A stretch of 64,000 nt of DNA from Bacillota bacterium. GTDB taxonomy: Bacteria; Bacillota; Clostridia; Christensenellales; SZUA-584. Position numbers and translations under genes: made by a program. Positions 42,746 to 51,171 of this stretch are shown piece by piece. A model generated the notes under the pieces. It made no database searches. It was given only the letters and a program-made list of their open reading frames with translations, and was not told the origin of the DNA. Every line of letters begins with the position of its first letter. Position 1 is the first letter of the stretch. The stretch covers positions 8,566 through 72,565 of the forward strand of contig JAEZHF010000012.1 of the NCBI GenBank assembly GCA_023416745.1, read 5' to 3'.

Positions 42746-43756
42746 TTACTTGATCAACTGTGCCCTGTATTTCTCACTCTCCCAGTTATTTATAAAATCA
42801 GCCCCCGCCTGTCCCAATTCCCGCAGCGTCAGTCCGGCCTTTTGGATTTCGTTGATCACATATACAACGCCTACCAGTGTCTCCTCTAACGTTTCAGCTT
42901 CCTTTTGGTTGACGTTATAAGTGACCTCGCTGCCCTGAATTCTGACTGTGAGTCCCAGCTTGCCACCGATATAGACCAACTGATCCGGATACAGCGCCAG
43001 AGAGTTGAAGTACGCCTCACCCGCGTTGTTATCGTCCAAAAAGCGCTTCAAATAGCCGGTGTCGCTAGCATAACCGCTATTTGTCTTTCTGATGACCGGC
43101 GCCGGAAATTCCGGCAGTTTAAAGTATGCGCGAATCTTATCGTTGACCTCTTCGTGCAGTGCCATGGCTTCCTCGTCATTATCACCATGCACAACGATTC
43201 CATGGTTCTCCATCAGTATTGCCTGCGGCTGTGTCCCATTCATGATGATATATTCGTCCACCGCCTGTTTGATGGCCAGCGTCAGGCGGAAGCCCGGGTC
43301 GATATACGGAATGAACACGAACTTTTCGCTCTGCAATATGCTCGCCGCCACGGCTCGCCCTTCCGCGCTGCAGCACAATATATTCGCGTAAACTGAATGG
43401 GTGTGGATCACGTTCTTTTTCAGAAACGAATGGAACCCCACCTCTACGGACGGACGCCGGTTCTCCATACCTTTGAGCAGCACCACGCTGCCCAGATTCA
43501 CGGCCAGGCTCTCCTTTTCGAAATCCCTGTCTTCAGCCGCGTCCACGGTATTGTAATAATGCCTGATCTTCTGATAATCGACAGTCACATAACCCTTTTC
43601 GTCCGTAACTTCCTGCAGCGTATATCCCGACGCCTTGATCGCCATCAGGCTATCGTCCAGTTTCACGCTGGTGTTGCCGCCGCCGCCCTGCACGTAGTCC
43701 TTCCTGTTCCCCGCGTATGCGGAGATCTTCTGCATGCTTCTTTTTCCGTCCTGCAT
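42746..43756 (-). CDS. rhaD: L-rhamnulose-1-phosphate aldolase (class II aldolase)
   Basis: 336 residues from ATG 43756 (GGGAG 7 bases upstream). Class II aldolase/adducin fold: GGGNTSVK near 27 for phosphate, VIHTHSVYAN with the zinc His pair near 115, ENHGIVVHG for further zinc contact. It cleaves L-rhamnulose 1-phosphate to dihydroxyacetone phosphate and L-lactaldehyde. The sequence looks closer to the aldolase half of the bifunctional aldolase/dehydrogenase (RhaE) than to E. coli RhaD, but the dehydrogenase half is absent. It is last in the rhamnose operon, 12 bases after rhaA. Confidence 0.88.
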   Translation of the reverse strand: MQDGKRSMQKISAYAGNRKDYVQGGGGNTSVKLDDSLMAIKASGYTLQEVTDEKGYVTVDYQKIRHYYNTVDAAEDRDFEKESLAVNLGSVVLLKGMENRRPSVEVGFHSFLKKNVIHTHSVYANILCCSAEGRAVAASILQSEKFVFIPYIDPGFRLTLAIKQAVDEYIIMNGTQPQAILMENHGIVVHGDNDEEAMALHEEVNDKIRAYFKLPEFPAPVIRKTNSGYASDTGYLKRFLDDNNAGEAYFNSLALYPDQLVYIGGKLGLTVRIQGSEVTYNVNQKEAETLEETLVGVVYVINEIQKAGLTLRELGQAGADFINNWESEKYRAQLIK

Positions 43757-43768
43757 CACAAAACTCCC

Positions 43769-45034
43769 TTATCTTCTGGACAGAACATCTGCCTCATACC
43801 GCTTCATTTCCGCAAGCCAGTCGGCACCCGCGGGCACGCCGCAGTCAAGACAGTATTTGTCCCATACCGCTCCCCAAGGCAGCTGCTTGGCTTCCTCCAT
43901 CAGCGCCAGACGCGTCGTATAATCAAATCTGTATTCGGCAACCGTTATCTCTTCGGGCTCCAGCATGGCAAACAGCATCGCCTTCAAAAACGCTCTGGAT
44001 CCGATAACCCACGCGGCGATCCTGTTGATGGTTGCATCAAAGAAGTCTAGTCCGTAGAATATGCGGTTCATCCCGCTTTTCACGCATTCTCTGGCGATCG
44101 CTTTGGTATCGTCCGTGAACGTCGTCACATGGTCGCTGTCCCATCTGACCCCGCGAGAAACATGCAGCAGTACATTGTCGATATACATCAGCACGGAACT
44201 GATCTTATCCGAGATCGATTCCGTCGGATGATAATGCCCCGAATCAAGGCACAGCGCCAGATTGTTTTTGATAGCGTAGCCCAAATAGAACTCAAACGAC
44301 CCCGGTACATAGCTTTCCGACCCGATGCCAAACAGCTTGCTCTCCACCGAATCCACGAGATGTTTCCGGTCAAATTTCTGCTCAAGTATCTCATCCAGCG
44401 ATTCTTTAAGCCTCTCCCGGTAACCAATCCTGTCGGCGGGTGTGTCCTTAAGCCCGTCGGCGGCCCATATGTTGTTGACACAAGGCTGCCCGAGAGCCTT
44501 GCCGAACTCCGCGCCGATTTCGCGCGTCCGCTTGCAATGCTCGATCCAGAACCGGCGGACAGCTTTATCCGGATGCGTCAGCGTCATATTGTCTTTGAAC
44601 ATCTCATGGGAAAATAGCGTCGGGTTGAAATCCAGACCGGTGTTGCTCTCCTTGGCCCAGGCTATCCACTTAGTAAAATGTTCCGGTCCTATGGCATCGC
44701 GGTCTGCCTTTTTACCGTCCAGCTCAGCGTAACTTGCGTGCAGGTTGAGCTTTTTCTTCCCCGGTATCAGCGAAAACGCCTTGTCGATATCCGCCCTCAG
44801 TTCGTCACCGTTTCTGGACCGTCCCAAATAGTTTCCCGTTACCAGTATGCCGCCTGTCAGTTCACCGTCATTGTCAAAACCGTTGTTATCGTCCCCCTGC
44901 CAGCAATGCAGCGACAGCGGAATGCCTTTCAACATGTCCATAGCCTTATCACAATCAACGCCAAATCGCTTATATTCTTCATTGGCACGCAAATACGCTT
45001 GCTCTATGACATCAGGCTTCTTTGTGTCGTTCAT
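43769..45034 (-). CDS. rhaA: L-rhamnose isomerase
   Basis: 421 residues, colinear with E. coli RhaA. Shared blocks include LHCWQGDD, LTGGI-TGNY, KKLNLHASY, HLVDSVESKLFGIG, LCLDSGHYHPTE and GLDFFDATINRIAAWVIG. Metal-binding His/Asp/Glu of the barrel are present. It converts L-rhamnose to L-rhamnulose with a divalent metal. It overlaps rhaB by 4 bases (ATGA) and is followed by rhaD. Confidence 0.97.
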   Translation of the reverse strand: MNDTKKPDVIEQAYLRANEEYKRFGVDCDKAMDMLKGIPLSLHCWQGDDNNGFDNDGELTGGILVTGNYLGRSRNGDELRADIDKAFSLIPGKKKLNLHASYAELDGKKADRDAIGPEHFTKWIAWAKESNTGLDFNPTLFSHEMFKDNMTLTHPDKAVRRFWIEHCKRTREIGAEFGKALGQPCVNNIWAADGLKDTPADRIGYRERLKESLDEILEQKFDRKHLVDSVESKLFGIGSESYVPGSFEFYLGYAIKNNLALCLDSGHYHPTESISDKISSVLMYIDNVLLHVSRGVRWDSDHVTTFTDDTKAIARECVKSGMNRIFYGLDFFDATINRIAAWVIGSRAFLKAMLFAMLEPEEITVAEYRFDYTTRLALMEEAKQLPWGAVWDKYCLDCGVPAGADWLAEMKRYEADVLSRR

Positions 45035-46503
45035 TTTTCCGTCTCCTTATTCATTCTGAATATATTCTGGAACTTGCCATACGCCTCCGGGACCTGCGGG
45101 TCGTTCCTTGGTTCAAATACTTCCACCGAAAATGAATCCGCCAATATGGCGCGCAGTTCGGATAGTCCCGAAATATCGCCGCACACATACGCCTGCGTCA
45201 TTATATTACCGGTTGCCGTCGCCTCAACTGGCCCGGCCGTCACCTGCAAACCGCATACATCTGCAATGATCTGGTTGAGAAAGCTGTTCCTTGAGCCTCC
45301 GCCAACGATGTGGATTGTCTGGTGATCTTTCGCCGTCAAAGACTTGATCTGCGTGATCACGTTCCTGTAGCATAAAGCGAGGCTGTCGAACAAACATCGC
45401 GCGAATTCGCCCACGCTTTGCGCTTCGGGCTGCCCGGTTGCTCTCAAACTGGAGTTGATTTTTGCTGACATCCCGCCCATATCCATGAACTCCGCTTTGT
45501 CGGGATCAATGATACGCTTGAATGGCTGCGCTCTTCCGGCCTGGTCGATGATCTCCGGATATGAGCAGGGTATGGCGTTCGCTTCCCACTCCCGTCGCAG
45601 CTCTTCAAGTATCCACATGCCCATCACATTTTTCAGCAGGCGGTTTTTGTTCATCACGCCGCCTTCATTTGTAAAGTTTATTCGCATGGAAAGCTCGTTG
45701 ATGACAGGGGCATCGGTCTCCGTCCCCACCAATGACCACGTTCCGCTGGATATGTAGATGAAGTGCTTCTCACGGCTCGGCACGGCCGCCACAGCGCAGG
45801 CGGTATCGTGCGTACCGATGACGGACAGCTTCGCGCCGCCATAGCCGTCCAGCAGCTTCAGCCGGGTATCTTTCGCTATCACGGGTTTATGGAATATCCG
45901 CGTGTTGATGCCCAGTTCCGACAGCATATCGTACGCCCAGTCTCCGGTGACAGCGGACACCATCTGTGTTGTCGTCGCATTGGTATGCTCGTTCAGCTTT
46001 TCGCCCGTCAGAAAATACGTCAGCGCGTCCGGAATCATCAGAAAATCCTTGGCGTTCTCATAGGCGCTGAATCGGTTCAGGTGCATCGCGTACAGACGGT
46101 AAATGCCATTCAGCCGCATATGCTGAATACCTGTTTTTTGATATAAGACGGATGCAGGAATAGTTTTGTAAAGCTTTTCGGGTATCCCCTTGGTCAGCTC
46201 ATCACGGTAGTGCATCGGGTTTTCCTGCATTCTTCCGTTTTTGTCGAGCAATATAAAATCACTGCCCCACGAATCGATACCGATGCTGTGAACAGCACGC
46301 TCCTCGCCCGCTTTTTTTATCCCCTGAACTACGTTTTTGTATATATAAAGTATATCCCAGTATACCGTATCAAGCAGTTTCACCGGGTCGTTCAGGAACC
46401 TGTGCATCTCAAACAAGCTGAGCTTCTTACCGTCAAATTCTCCAGTAACAACCTTTCCGCTGGTTGCACCCAAGTCCACCGCTACATACTTTCTTTTCGT
46501 CAT
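45031..46503 (-). CDS. rhaB: Rhamnulokinase
   Basis: 490-residue FGGY-family kinase. It opens VDLGATSGKV, has the sugar-binding GIDSWGSDF and the ATP-site GTHDTACAV, SSGTWSLVG and HIVGGGSRNSFLNQ motifs. It phosphorylates L-rhamnulose at C1 with ATP. It overlaps both rhaA and the URO-D-family gene by 4 bases, so the three are tightly coupled. Confidence 0.96.
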   Translation of the reverse strand: MTKRKYVAVDLGATSGKVVTGEFDGKKLSLFEMHRFLNDPVKLLDTVYWDILYIYKNVVQGIKKAGEERAVHSIGIDSWGSDFILLDKNGRMQENPMHYRDELTKGIPEKLYKTIPASVLYQKTGIQHMRLNGIYRLYAMHLNRFSAYENAKDFLMIPDALTYFLTGEKLNEHTNATTTQMVSAVTGDWAYDMLSELGINTRIFHKPVIAKDTRLKLLDGYGGAKLSVIGTHDTACAVAAVPSREKHFIYISSGTWSLVGTETDAPVINELSMRINFTNEGGVMNKNRLLKNVMGMWILEELRREWEANAIPCSYPEIIDQAGRAQPFKRIIDPDKAEFMDMGGMSAKINSSLRATGQPEAQSVGEFARCLFDSLALCYRNVITQIKSLTAKDHQTIHIVGGGSRNSFLNQIIADVCGLQVTAGPVEATATGNIMTQAYVCGDISGLSELRAILADSFSVEVFEPRNDPQVPEAYGKFQNIFRMNKETEK

Positions 46504-47519
46504 GTCATCCGCCCCTGTTGGCTTTTAAAAGCGTCGATCATGGCCAGTATATTGTCCGCTGGTACATCGCTGGTGACCCGGTGAGTAGGAGCCGCGATAT
46601 ATCCTCCTCCGCTGCCCAGTACCCGCATCGTCTCTTTGATAATGCTTTTGATCTCATCGGGGCTTTGGTACGGCAGATCCCTCTGCGTGCTGACAGCTCC
46701 GTAAAACGCAAGCGACGATCCAAATTCCTTTTTGAGCGCCTGCAGGTCGTATATCTCCGGCTGAACGGTCTGATACACATCCAGTCCGATGTCGGTCAGG
46801 TCGCCCAGTATGGCATATATGTTACCGCAGGAGTGCAGGCACACGGATTTGCCTCTACTTTTGATCAGGTCGAACATCCTCTTCAGCTGCGGCTTGATAA
46901 ACTTTCTCCATGTGTCCGGGCTCATCAGCAGCGATGTCTGCTGTCCGTAATCGTCGCCAAAATACACGCCGTCGAAGTCATATCCCAGCACGATATCCAG
47001 AATCTCAATGTTCCTGTCCACGATCCTTTCCAGCAGGGCATGGGAAAAGCTTTCTTCCAGCATGAAATCCATGAACAGGTTCTCAAAGCCCCTCAGGCTC
47101 CATGCCCGTTCAAACAGAGTCGTCCCTATCTTCGCAAACTTATAGGTATCCCGTTCGTTCTCCAGGAATTTCCTGCATTTCACTTTTATGCCGGCCCTGT
47201 CCACCGGCGGGAAGGCATACAAATCGATCTCTGGTTCCTGAAATATCACATTGGCGATAATACCGATATCCTTATCCTGTCCGCTGCGATCCCAGACCAC
47301 GCCGTATTCGTCTTTGTAAAAACCGGGCCGGATGGTCTCGCCTGCTTCAAACCCGCACTTTTCGATGTGGTTGCCTGCCCATTCAAAGAAACCACCCGGT
47401 TCAAGGCCCATCTCAGCCTCGAGCCGCGCCTCCACTTCCCGGGTCAGCTCAATATTGTAAGGTATATAATCCGACTCTTCATGCAGTATTGCTTTTTTTA
47501 CAGCATCCGATCTGCTCAT
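46500..47519 (-). CDS. URO-D-superfamily protein (MtaA/CmuA-like methyltransferase candidate)
   Basis: 339 residues from ATG 47519 (AAGGAG upstream). The URO-D barrel is clear, but heme-pathway residues (MRQAGR) are missing. Instead it has the metal motif of methylcobamide methyltransferases: H-x-C in LHSCGN (His229, Cys231), a GDDYGQQ loop (188-194) and, where MtaA-like enzymes have the third Cys, a His in AAPTH (His313). The gene overlaps rhaB by 4 bases and follows the mutarotase gene. Its role in a rhamnose operon is unknown; methyl transfer from an O-methylated sugar or to a corrinoid is a hypothesis. Confidence 0.8.
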   Translation of the reverse strand: MSRSDAVKKAILHEESDYIPYNIELTREVEARLEAEMGLEPGGFFEWAGNHIEKCGFEAGETIRPGFYKDEYGVVWDRSGQDKDIGIIANVIFQEPEIDLYAFPPVDRAGIKVKCRKFLENERDTYKFAKIGTTLFERAWSLRGFENLFMDFMLEESFSHALLERIVDRNIEILDIVLGYDFDGVYFGDDYGQQTSLLMSPDTWRKFIKPQLKRMFDLIKSRGKSVCLHSCGNIYAILGDLTDIGLDVYQTVQPEIYDLQALKKEFGSSLAFYGAVSTQRDLPYQSPDEIKSIIKETMRVLGSGGGYIAAPTHRVTSDVPADNILAMIDAFKSQQGRMT

Positions 47520-47564
47520 TGCCGCTCCTTCATTCCCCGATGTCTCCAACATACTGAAAACGCG

Positions 47565-47885
47565 CTATTCGAGATAAAAAACTTCTTTCATATAGCTCAC
47601 AGGATTGTCGCTCCCCCAGTCAAATGAGCCTTCCACCATCTCGGAGGTGATCGCATCCCATTCCTGACATGCCTTACTGTTGGCAATATATCTGCACGCG
47701 AATTCTATATCATCGCAGTTGTATACATAGAAAAACTGTTTTCCGTATTGAAAAATGGAATAATTACTGATACCGGCTTCCTTATGCTCCTGCAAAACGT
47801 TTGACCAAACATTTGCATGTATTTTAACGTATTCGTCAACGCAGTCCTCTTTTATCGTCCAAGTCCATGAATATCTGTTGCTCAT
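47565..47885 (-). CDS. rhaM: L-rhamnose mutarotase
   Basis: 106 residues of the dimeric alpha/beta-barrel RhaM (DUF718) family. It has KEDCVDEYVKIHANVW with the catalytic His near 24, ISNYSIFQYGKQFF and EWDAITSEMV. It interconverts the anomers of L-rhamnose for the isomerase. Located between the solute-binding protein and the URO-D gene. Confidence 0.93.
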   Translation of the reverse strand: MSNRYSWTWTIKEDCVDEYVKIHANVWSNVLQEHKEAGISNYSIFQYGKQFFYVYNCDDIEFACRYIANSKACQEWDAITSEMVEGSFDWGSDNPVSYMKEVFYLE

Positions 47886-47911
47886 TCCTTGTTTCTCTTT
47901 CCTGGGGATGT

Positions 47912-47935
47912 GAGGGAGGCGTCGCCGCCTCCCTC
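47912..47935 (-). promoter_or_regulatory. Strong hairpin between the solute-binding gene and rhaM
   Basis: GAGGGAGGCG (47912-47921), loop TCGC, CGCCTCCCTC (47926-47935): a perfect 10-bp stem with a tetraloop and no T run on the minus strand. It likely stabilises the upstream solute-binding mRNA and lowers downstream expression. Confidence 0.65.
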
Positions 47936-47948
47936 GCCCATTATGCTT

Positions 47949-49103
47949 TTACTCCAGGCCGCTGGTCGCATCCGGATAACCCTTAAAGAATTTAACGTTA
48001 TCCAGGTTGTAGGCAATGGAAGGTCCAAGTATGATCTGCTTGTCTTCCGTGATCTTGTGCTCTGCCGGATAGTTGACTTCGCCGATCTGCGAATTGCCGG
48101 AAAGCGCGGATTTATAGGAAGCCATGTCCTTCGTGACCGTATCGTTGAGCAGGTCGACAGCCACCTGAACCGCCAGATAGCCAAGGTCATACGGCTGCCA
48201 CAGAACGACTGTCGGCATCAGGCCGCTCTCCATCGCATCCACAGAGGTGACCGGTACGCCCAGCGCTGCGATCGCTACGGTACCGACCGGGAGGCCCAGG
48301 TCTTCGCAAGCCTTGGTTGTGGCCGGAGTCGCCATGGACGACAACGCGAATATGCCTTTGAGGCTGGGGTTCTGAGTCAGCAGCGTGTTAACCGCTCTGT
48401 CTGCATCCGCCTGATTGTTACCGGCATACACGATTTCGTTGTTGAAGGTGATACCGGCATAGTCGGTGTCCTTCTTGCTCTCATATTCTGCTTGAATCGC
48501 TGCAATCCAAGCGTTCTGGTTGCTGGCGTTGGGGTCGGAAGAAACGACGGCAACCATGCCTTCTTTAACGTTCTGCGCCATACCCTGCATCATCGCCACG
48601 CCGATGTCGGAGTTTTCGGTTTGATTTACAAAGAAGTCGCGCGCAGTGGGGTTCACGTCAGCGTCCCATGTGATGACGAGGATGCCCTGGTCCATCGCAG
48701 ACCTTAACGTATCAGCGTAGCTTTCCGCGTCAAGAGCGGAAACCAGAATCGCATCATAACCCTTGTCAATGAACGTCTGGATGTAAGCCTGCTGGTTGGC
48801 AGCGCTTTCCTGACCGCTCGGGTCGCCCTGCCAGTCAAGTGTTACGCCCAGATCTGCAGCGGCTTTCTTTGCGCCGTTTTCGCAGGCAATGAAGTAATCA
48901 ACGCCTGTGAACTTGGGAATCATACCGATCTTGATTTCCTTATCCGCGGGTGCCGGTTCCTCGGCTGCCGGTTCTTCGGCTGCGGGCTGATCCACTGCCG
49001 GCTCTTCAGCCGCAGGCTGCTCTGCAGCGGGCTGCTGTTGACATCCAACAAATACTCCCGCCAAAAGTACCACTGCGATAAGAACTGCTAGTACCTTCTT
49101 CAC
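47949..49103 (-). CDS. Rhamnose-type sugar-binding lipoprotein (family 2 SBP)
   Basis: 384 residues from GTG 49103 (GGAGG upstream). Lipobox FVGC with Cys21, then a linker of AAEEPA-like repeats (about 24-52). The mature protein is an LsrB/RhaS-type periplasmic-binding fold (KIGMIPKFTGVDYF, GYDAILVSALDAES, VVSSDPNASNQN, VVLWQPYDLGYLAVQ). It feeds the two RbsC-type permeases; rhamnose is the expected ligand from the operon. Confidence 0.93.
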   Translation of the reverse strand: MKKVLAVLIAVVLLAGVFVGCQQQPAAEQPAAEEPAVDQPAAEEPAAEEPAPADKEIKIGMIPKFTGVDYFIACENGAKKAAADLGVTLDWQGDPSGQESAANQQAYIQTFIDKGYDAILVSALDAESYADTLRSAMDQGILVITWDADVNPTARDFFVNQTENSDIGVAMMQGMAQNVKEGMVAVVSSDPNASNQNAWIAAIQAEYESKKDTDYAGITFNNEIVYAGNNQADADRAVNTLLTQNPSLKGIFALSSMATPATTKACEDLGLPVGTVAIAALGVPVTSVDAMESGLMPTVVLWQPYDLGYLAVQVAVDLLNDTVTKDMASYKSALSGNSQIGEVNYPAEHKITEDKQIILGPSIAYNLDNVKFFKGYPDATSGLE

Positions 49104-49149
49104 TATTTTTTCCTCCTATTTTTGTTATTTCAGCTTTTGCTGAAAGCTA

Positions 49150-50127
49150 TTAAACTGATTTCTTTTGTTTGTTCTCCACCAGCGAGAACCCAATCAGGCA
49201 AATGACTAGAACGATTCCCAATATGAAGCTGTACACGTCACCGCCGAAACCGATCAGCTGGAGGCCCTTTCTCAGCACGCCCAGTATAAGCACGCCCAGA
49301 AACGTGCCGGACATGTTGCCCACGCCACCCATGATGCTGGTACCTCCTAAAACAACAGCAGTAATGGTCTGGAGGTTTAGGTTTGTGCCGATGTCCGGTT
49401 TAGCTGCCGGCAGGTGCGATAGGTATACCAGTCCGGCAATAGCGGAAACAAATCCGGAGGTCATATACAGAAAGAACTTGATTTTGGCTATTCTTACGCC
49501 GGAATACTTGACTGCTTCCTCGTTCAGCCCGATGCCTCTGATATATCTGCCCAGCGATGATCGGCTTAAGAACAGTGCGAAACCAATGAACAGCACGATA
49601 AACAGTACGAACTGATACGGCACAACTCCGAAGAGCTTCTGCGTCTGCAAAAACGTGAAACCCTTGGGGAAATCCGAGTATATCTTCGTGCCGCAGATGA
49701 TTTTGGCGATACCGAGGTACAGTGACATCGTCGCCAGCGTCGTGACCAACGGTGCAACCTTTGTCTTGGATATGATCAGCCCGTTCAGCGCGCCGCACAA
49801 TATTCCGGCTACCAAACCGCAGACGATGGCGATAAAAATATTCTGTGTCAGGTCATAGACCGCGCCGGTCACGACCGCCGACAGCGCCATCGTCGTGCCC
49901 ACCGACAGGTCAATTCCGCTCGTGATGATGATAAGCGTCATCGGCAACGCCATCAGGCCTATTTCCATTATGTTTTCCGTCAGCCCGAACAGCACTTTGG
50001 GCTTGACAATGGTAAACTCTTCCATTATGCCGAAGAATGCGATCAGAGCAAGCAGCAGCACAAACAATACTTTTTGATAAGTAAATGAGTACCATTTCTT
50101 CTTATGCGTTTTGGCATCGGTTTTCAT
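49150..50127 (-). CDS. Sugar ABC transporter permease (RbsC family)
   Basis: 325 residues with about ten membrane helices. RbsC-type motifs: ITSGIDLSVGTTMALSA, GALNGLIISKTKVAPLVTTL, AVVLGGTSIMGGVGN. It pairs with the adjacent permease (its ATG overlaps that stop by one base, TAATG). Part of the rhamnose importer. Confidence 0.95.
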   Translation of the reverse strand: MKTDAKTHKKKWYSFTYQKVLFVLLLALIAFFGIMEEFTIVKPKVLFGLTENIMEIGLMALPMTLIIITSGIDLSVGTTMALSAVVTGAVYDLTQNIFIAIVCGLVAGILCGALNGLIISKTKVAPLVTTLATMSLYLGIAKIICGTKIYSDFPKGFTFLQTQKLFGVVPYQFVLFIVLFIGFALFLSRSSLGRYIRGIGLNEEAVKYSGVRIAKIKFFLYMTSGFVSAIAGLVYLSHLPAAKPDIGTNLNLQTITAVVLGGTSIMGGVGNMSGTFLGVLILGVLRKGLQLIGFGGDVYSFILGIVLVICLIGFSLVENKQKKSV

Positions 50128-51143
50128 TATTTGTTACCCCCCTTGCTCACTTCAGCATAAGCTTTCTCCTTGTTCTTGCGCCGCAGACCGCCGAAATCGA
50201 CAAACGTCAGTAGCACGGCACCGATGATGATAATCCCCTGCACTGCGTAACTGTAATAATCCTGAAGCCCGAACAGTATCATCGCTCTCGTGATCATGGC
50301 CAGCAGTATGGCGCCGTACGCCGTACCGATCAGCTTGCCCTTGCCGCCGGCAATGCTGGTGCCGCCCACAACGGTCGCGGTGATGAACATCATCTCCATG
50401 CCGTATGTGGAATTCGCCTGAACAATATTCTTAGTGGTGTAAAAGAATATGGAGGTGATACCGATCAGCACGCCTTCCAGCAGAAACGTCTTCATCACAA
50501 CGCTACTGGGGTTCACGCCCACAAGCACCGATGCTTTTGAATTGCCGCCTACCGCATATATTTTTTTGATGAAGCGCGAGTACTTCATTATGAACATCAT
50601 CAGTACGAAAACGGCGAGGCTCAAAATAAACGTCAGCGGCAGGAAGCCAAAGAACACTTCTGAACCCAGATCGGTAAAGTTCCCCCGCAGTCCTTCTACC
50701 CAACCGCCACTCGGCAGCAGTATGAATATACCAAGGTGTACATTAACCATAGCCAGCGTCGCTACCAGCGAAGGCACTTTAAACTTTGTCACAATGATGC
50801 CGTTGAAGCCGGCGAATATCACCCCTACGACGATTGCAATCGGAATGTACACATAGAACGGCATGCCCATCTTGGCAAAGTACGCCGCCGCATACCCGCA
50901 CATGCCGACGAGCGTTCCCGCAGATATGTCAATGTTGCCGGTAATGATGATCAGCGTCAGCGCTGTGGACGCCATCAGCAGATAGGCGACTTCCTTTAAA
51001 AAGGATGCGATGCCGGCCGGGGTTTTAAAATTGGTGAATATGAACAGGACAAGGAAAAATAACAGTACTACCAATCCCAGCGCGTTTTCTCTTGTGAATA
51101 TCTTTTTGGATAATTTGTTTTGACCCGCTCGCTCGTTAATCAT
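50127..51143 (-). CDS. Sugar ABC transporter permease (RbsC family)
   Basis: 338 residues with about ten membrane helices. Motifs TGNIDISAGTLVGMCGY, GFNGIIVTKFKVPSLVATL and GGTSIAGGKGKLIGT are typical. It differs from its neighbour enough to indicate a heterodimeric pore, as in the AI-2 and Rhizobium rhamnose transporters. The ribosome site is AAGGAG. It begins 28 bases after the ATPase gene. Confidence 0.95.
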   Translation of the reverse strand: MINERAGQNKLSKKIFTRENALGLVVLLFFLVLFIFTNFKTPAGIASFLKEVAYLLMASTALTLIIITGNIDISAGTLVGMCGYAAAYFAKMGMPFYVYIPIAIVVGVIFAGFNGIIVTKFKVPSLVATLAMVNVHLGIFILLPSGGWVEGLRGNFTDLGSEVFFGFLPLTFILSLAVFVLMMFIMKYSRFIKKIYAVGGNSKASVLVGVNPSSVVMKTFLLEGVLIGITSIFFYTTKNIVQANSTYGMEMMFITATVVGGTSIAGGKGKLIGTAYGAILLAMITRAMILFGLQDYYSYAVQGIIIIGAVLLTFVDFGGLRRKNKEKAYAEVSKGGNK

Positions 51144-51171
51144 TTCGATCTCCTTTCACACGTCATTTTGA

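Noticed and set aside
42666..42920. Plus-strand frame overlapping the end of rhaD
   Set aside because: Mostly antisense to rhaD with no recognisable domain and no ribosome site.
46464..47627. 387-codon plus-strand frame opposite the URO-D gene
   Set aside because: Antisense shadow; no ribosome site and no domain.
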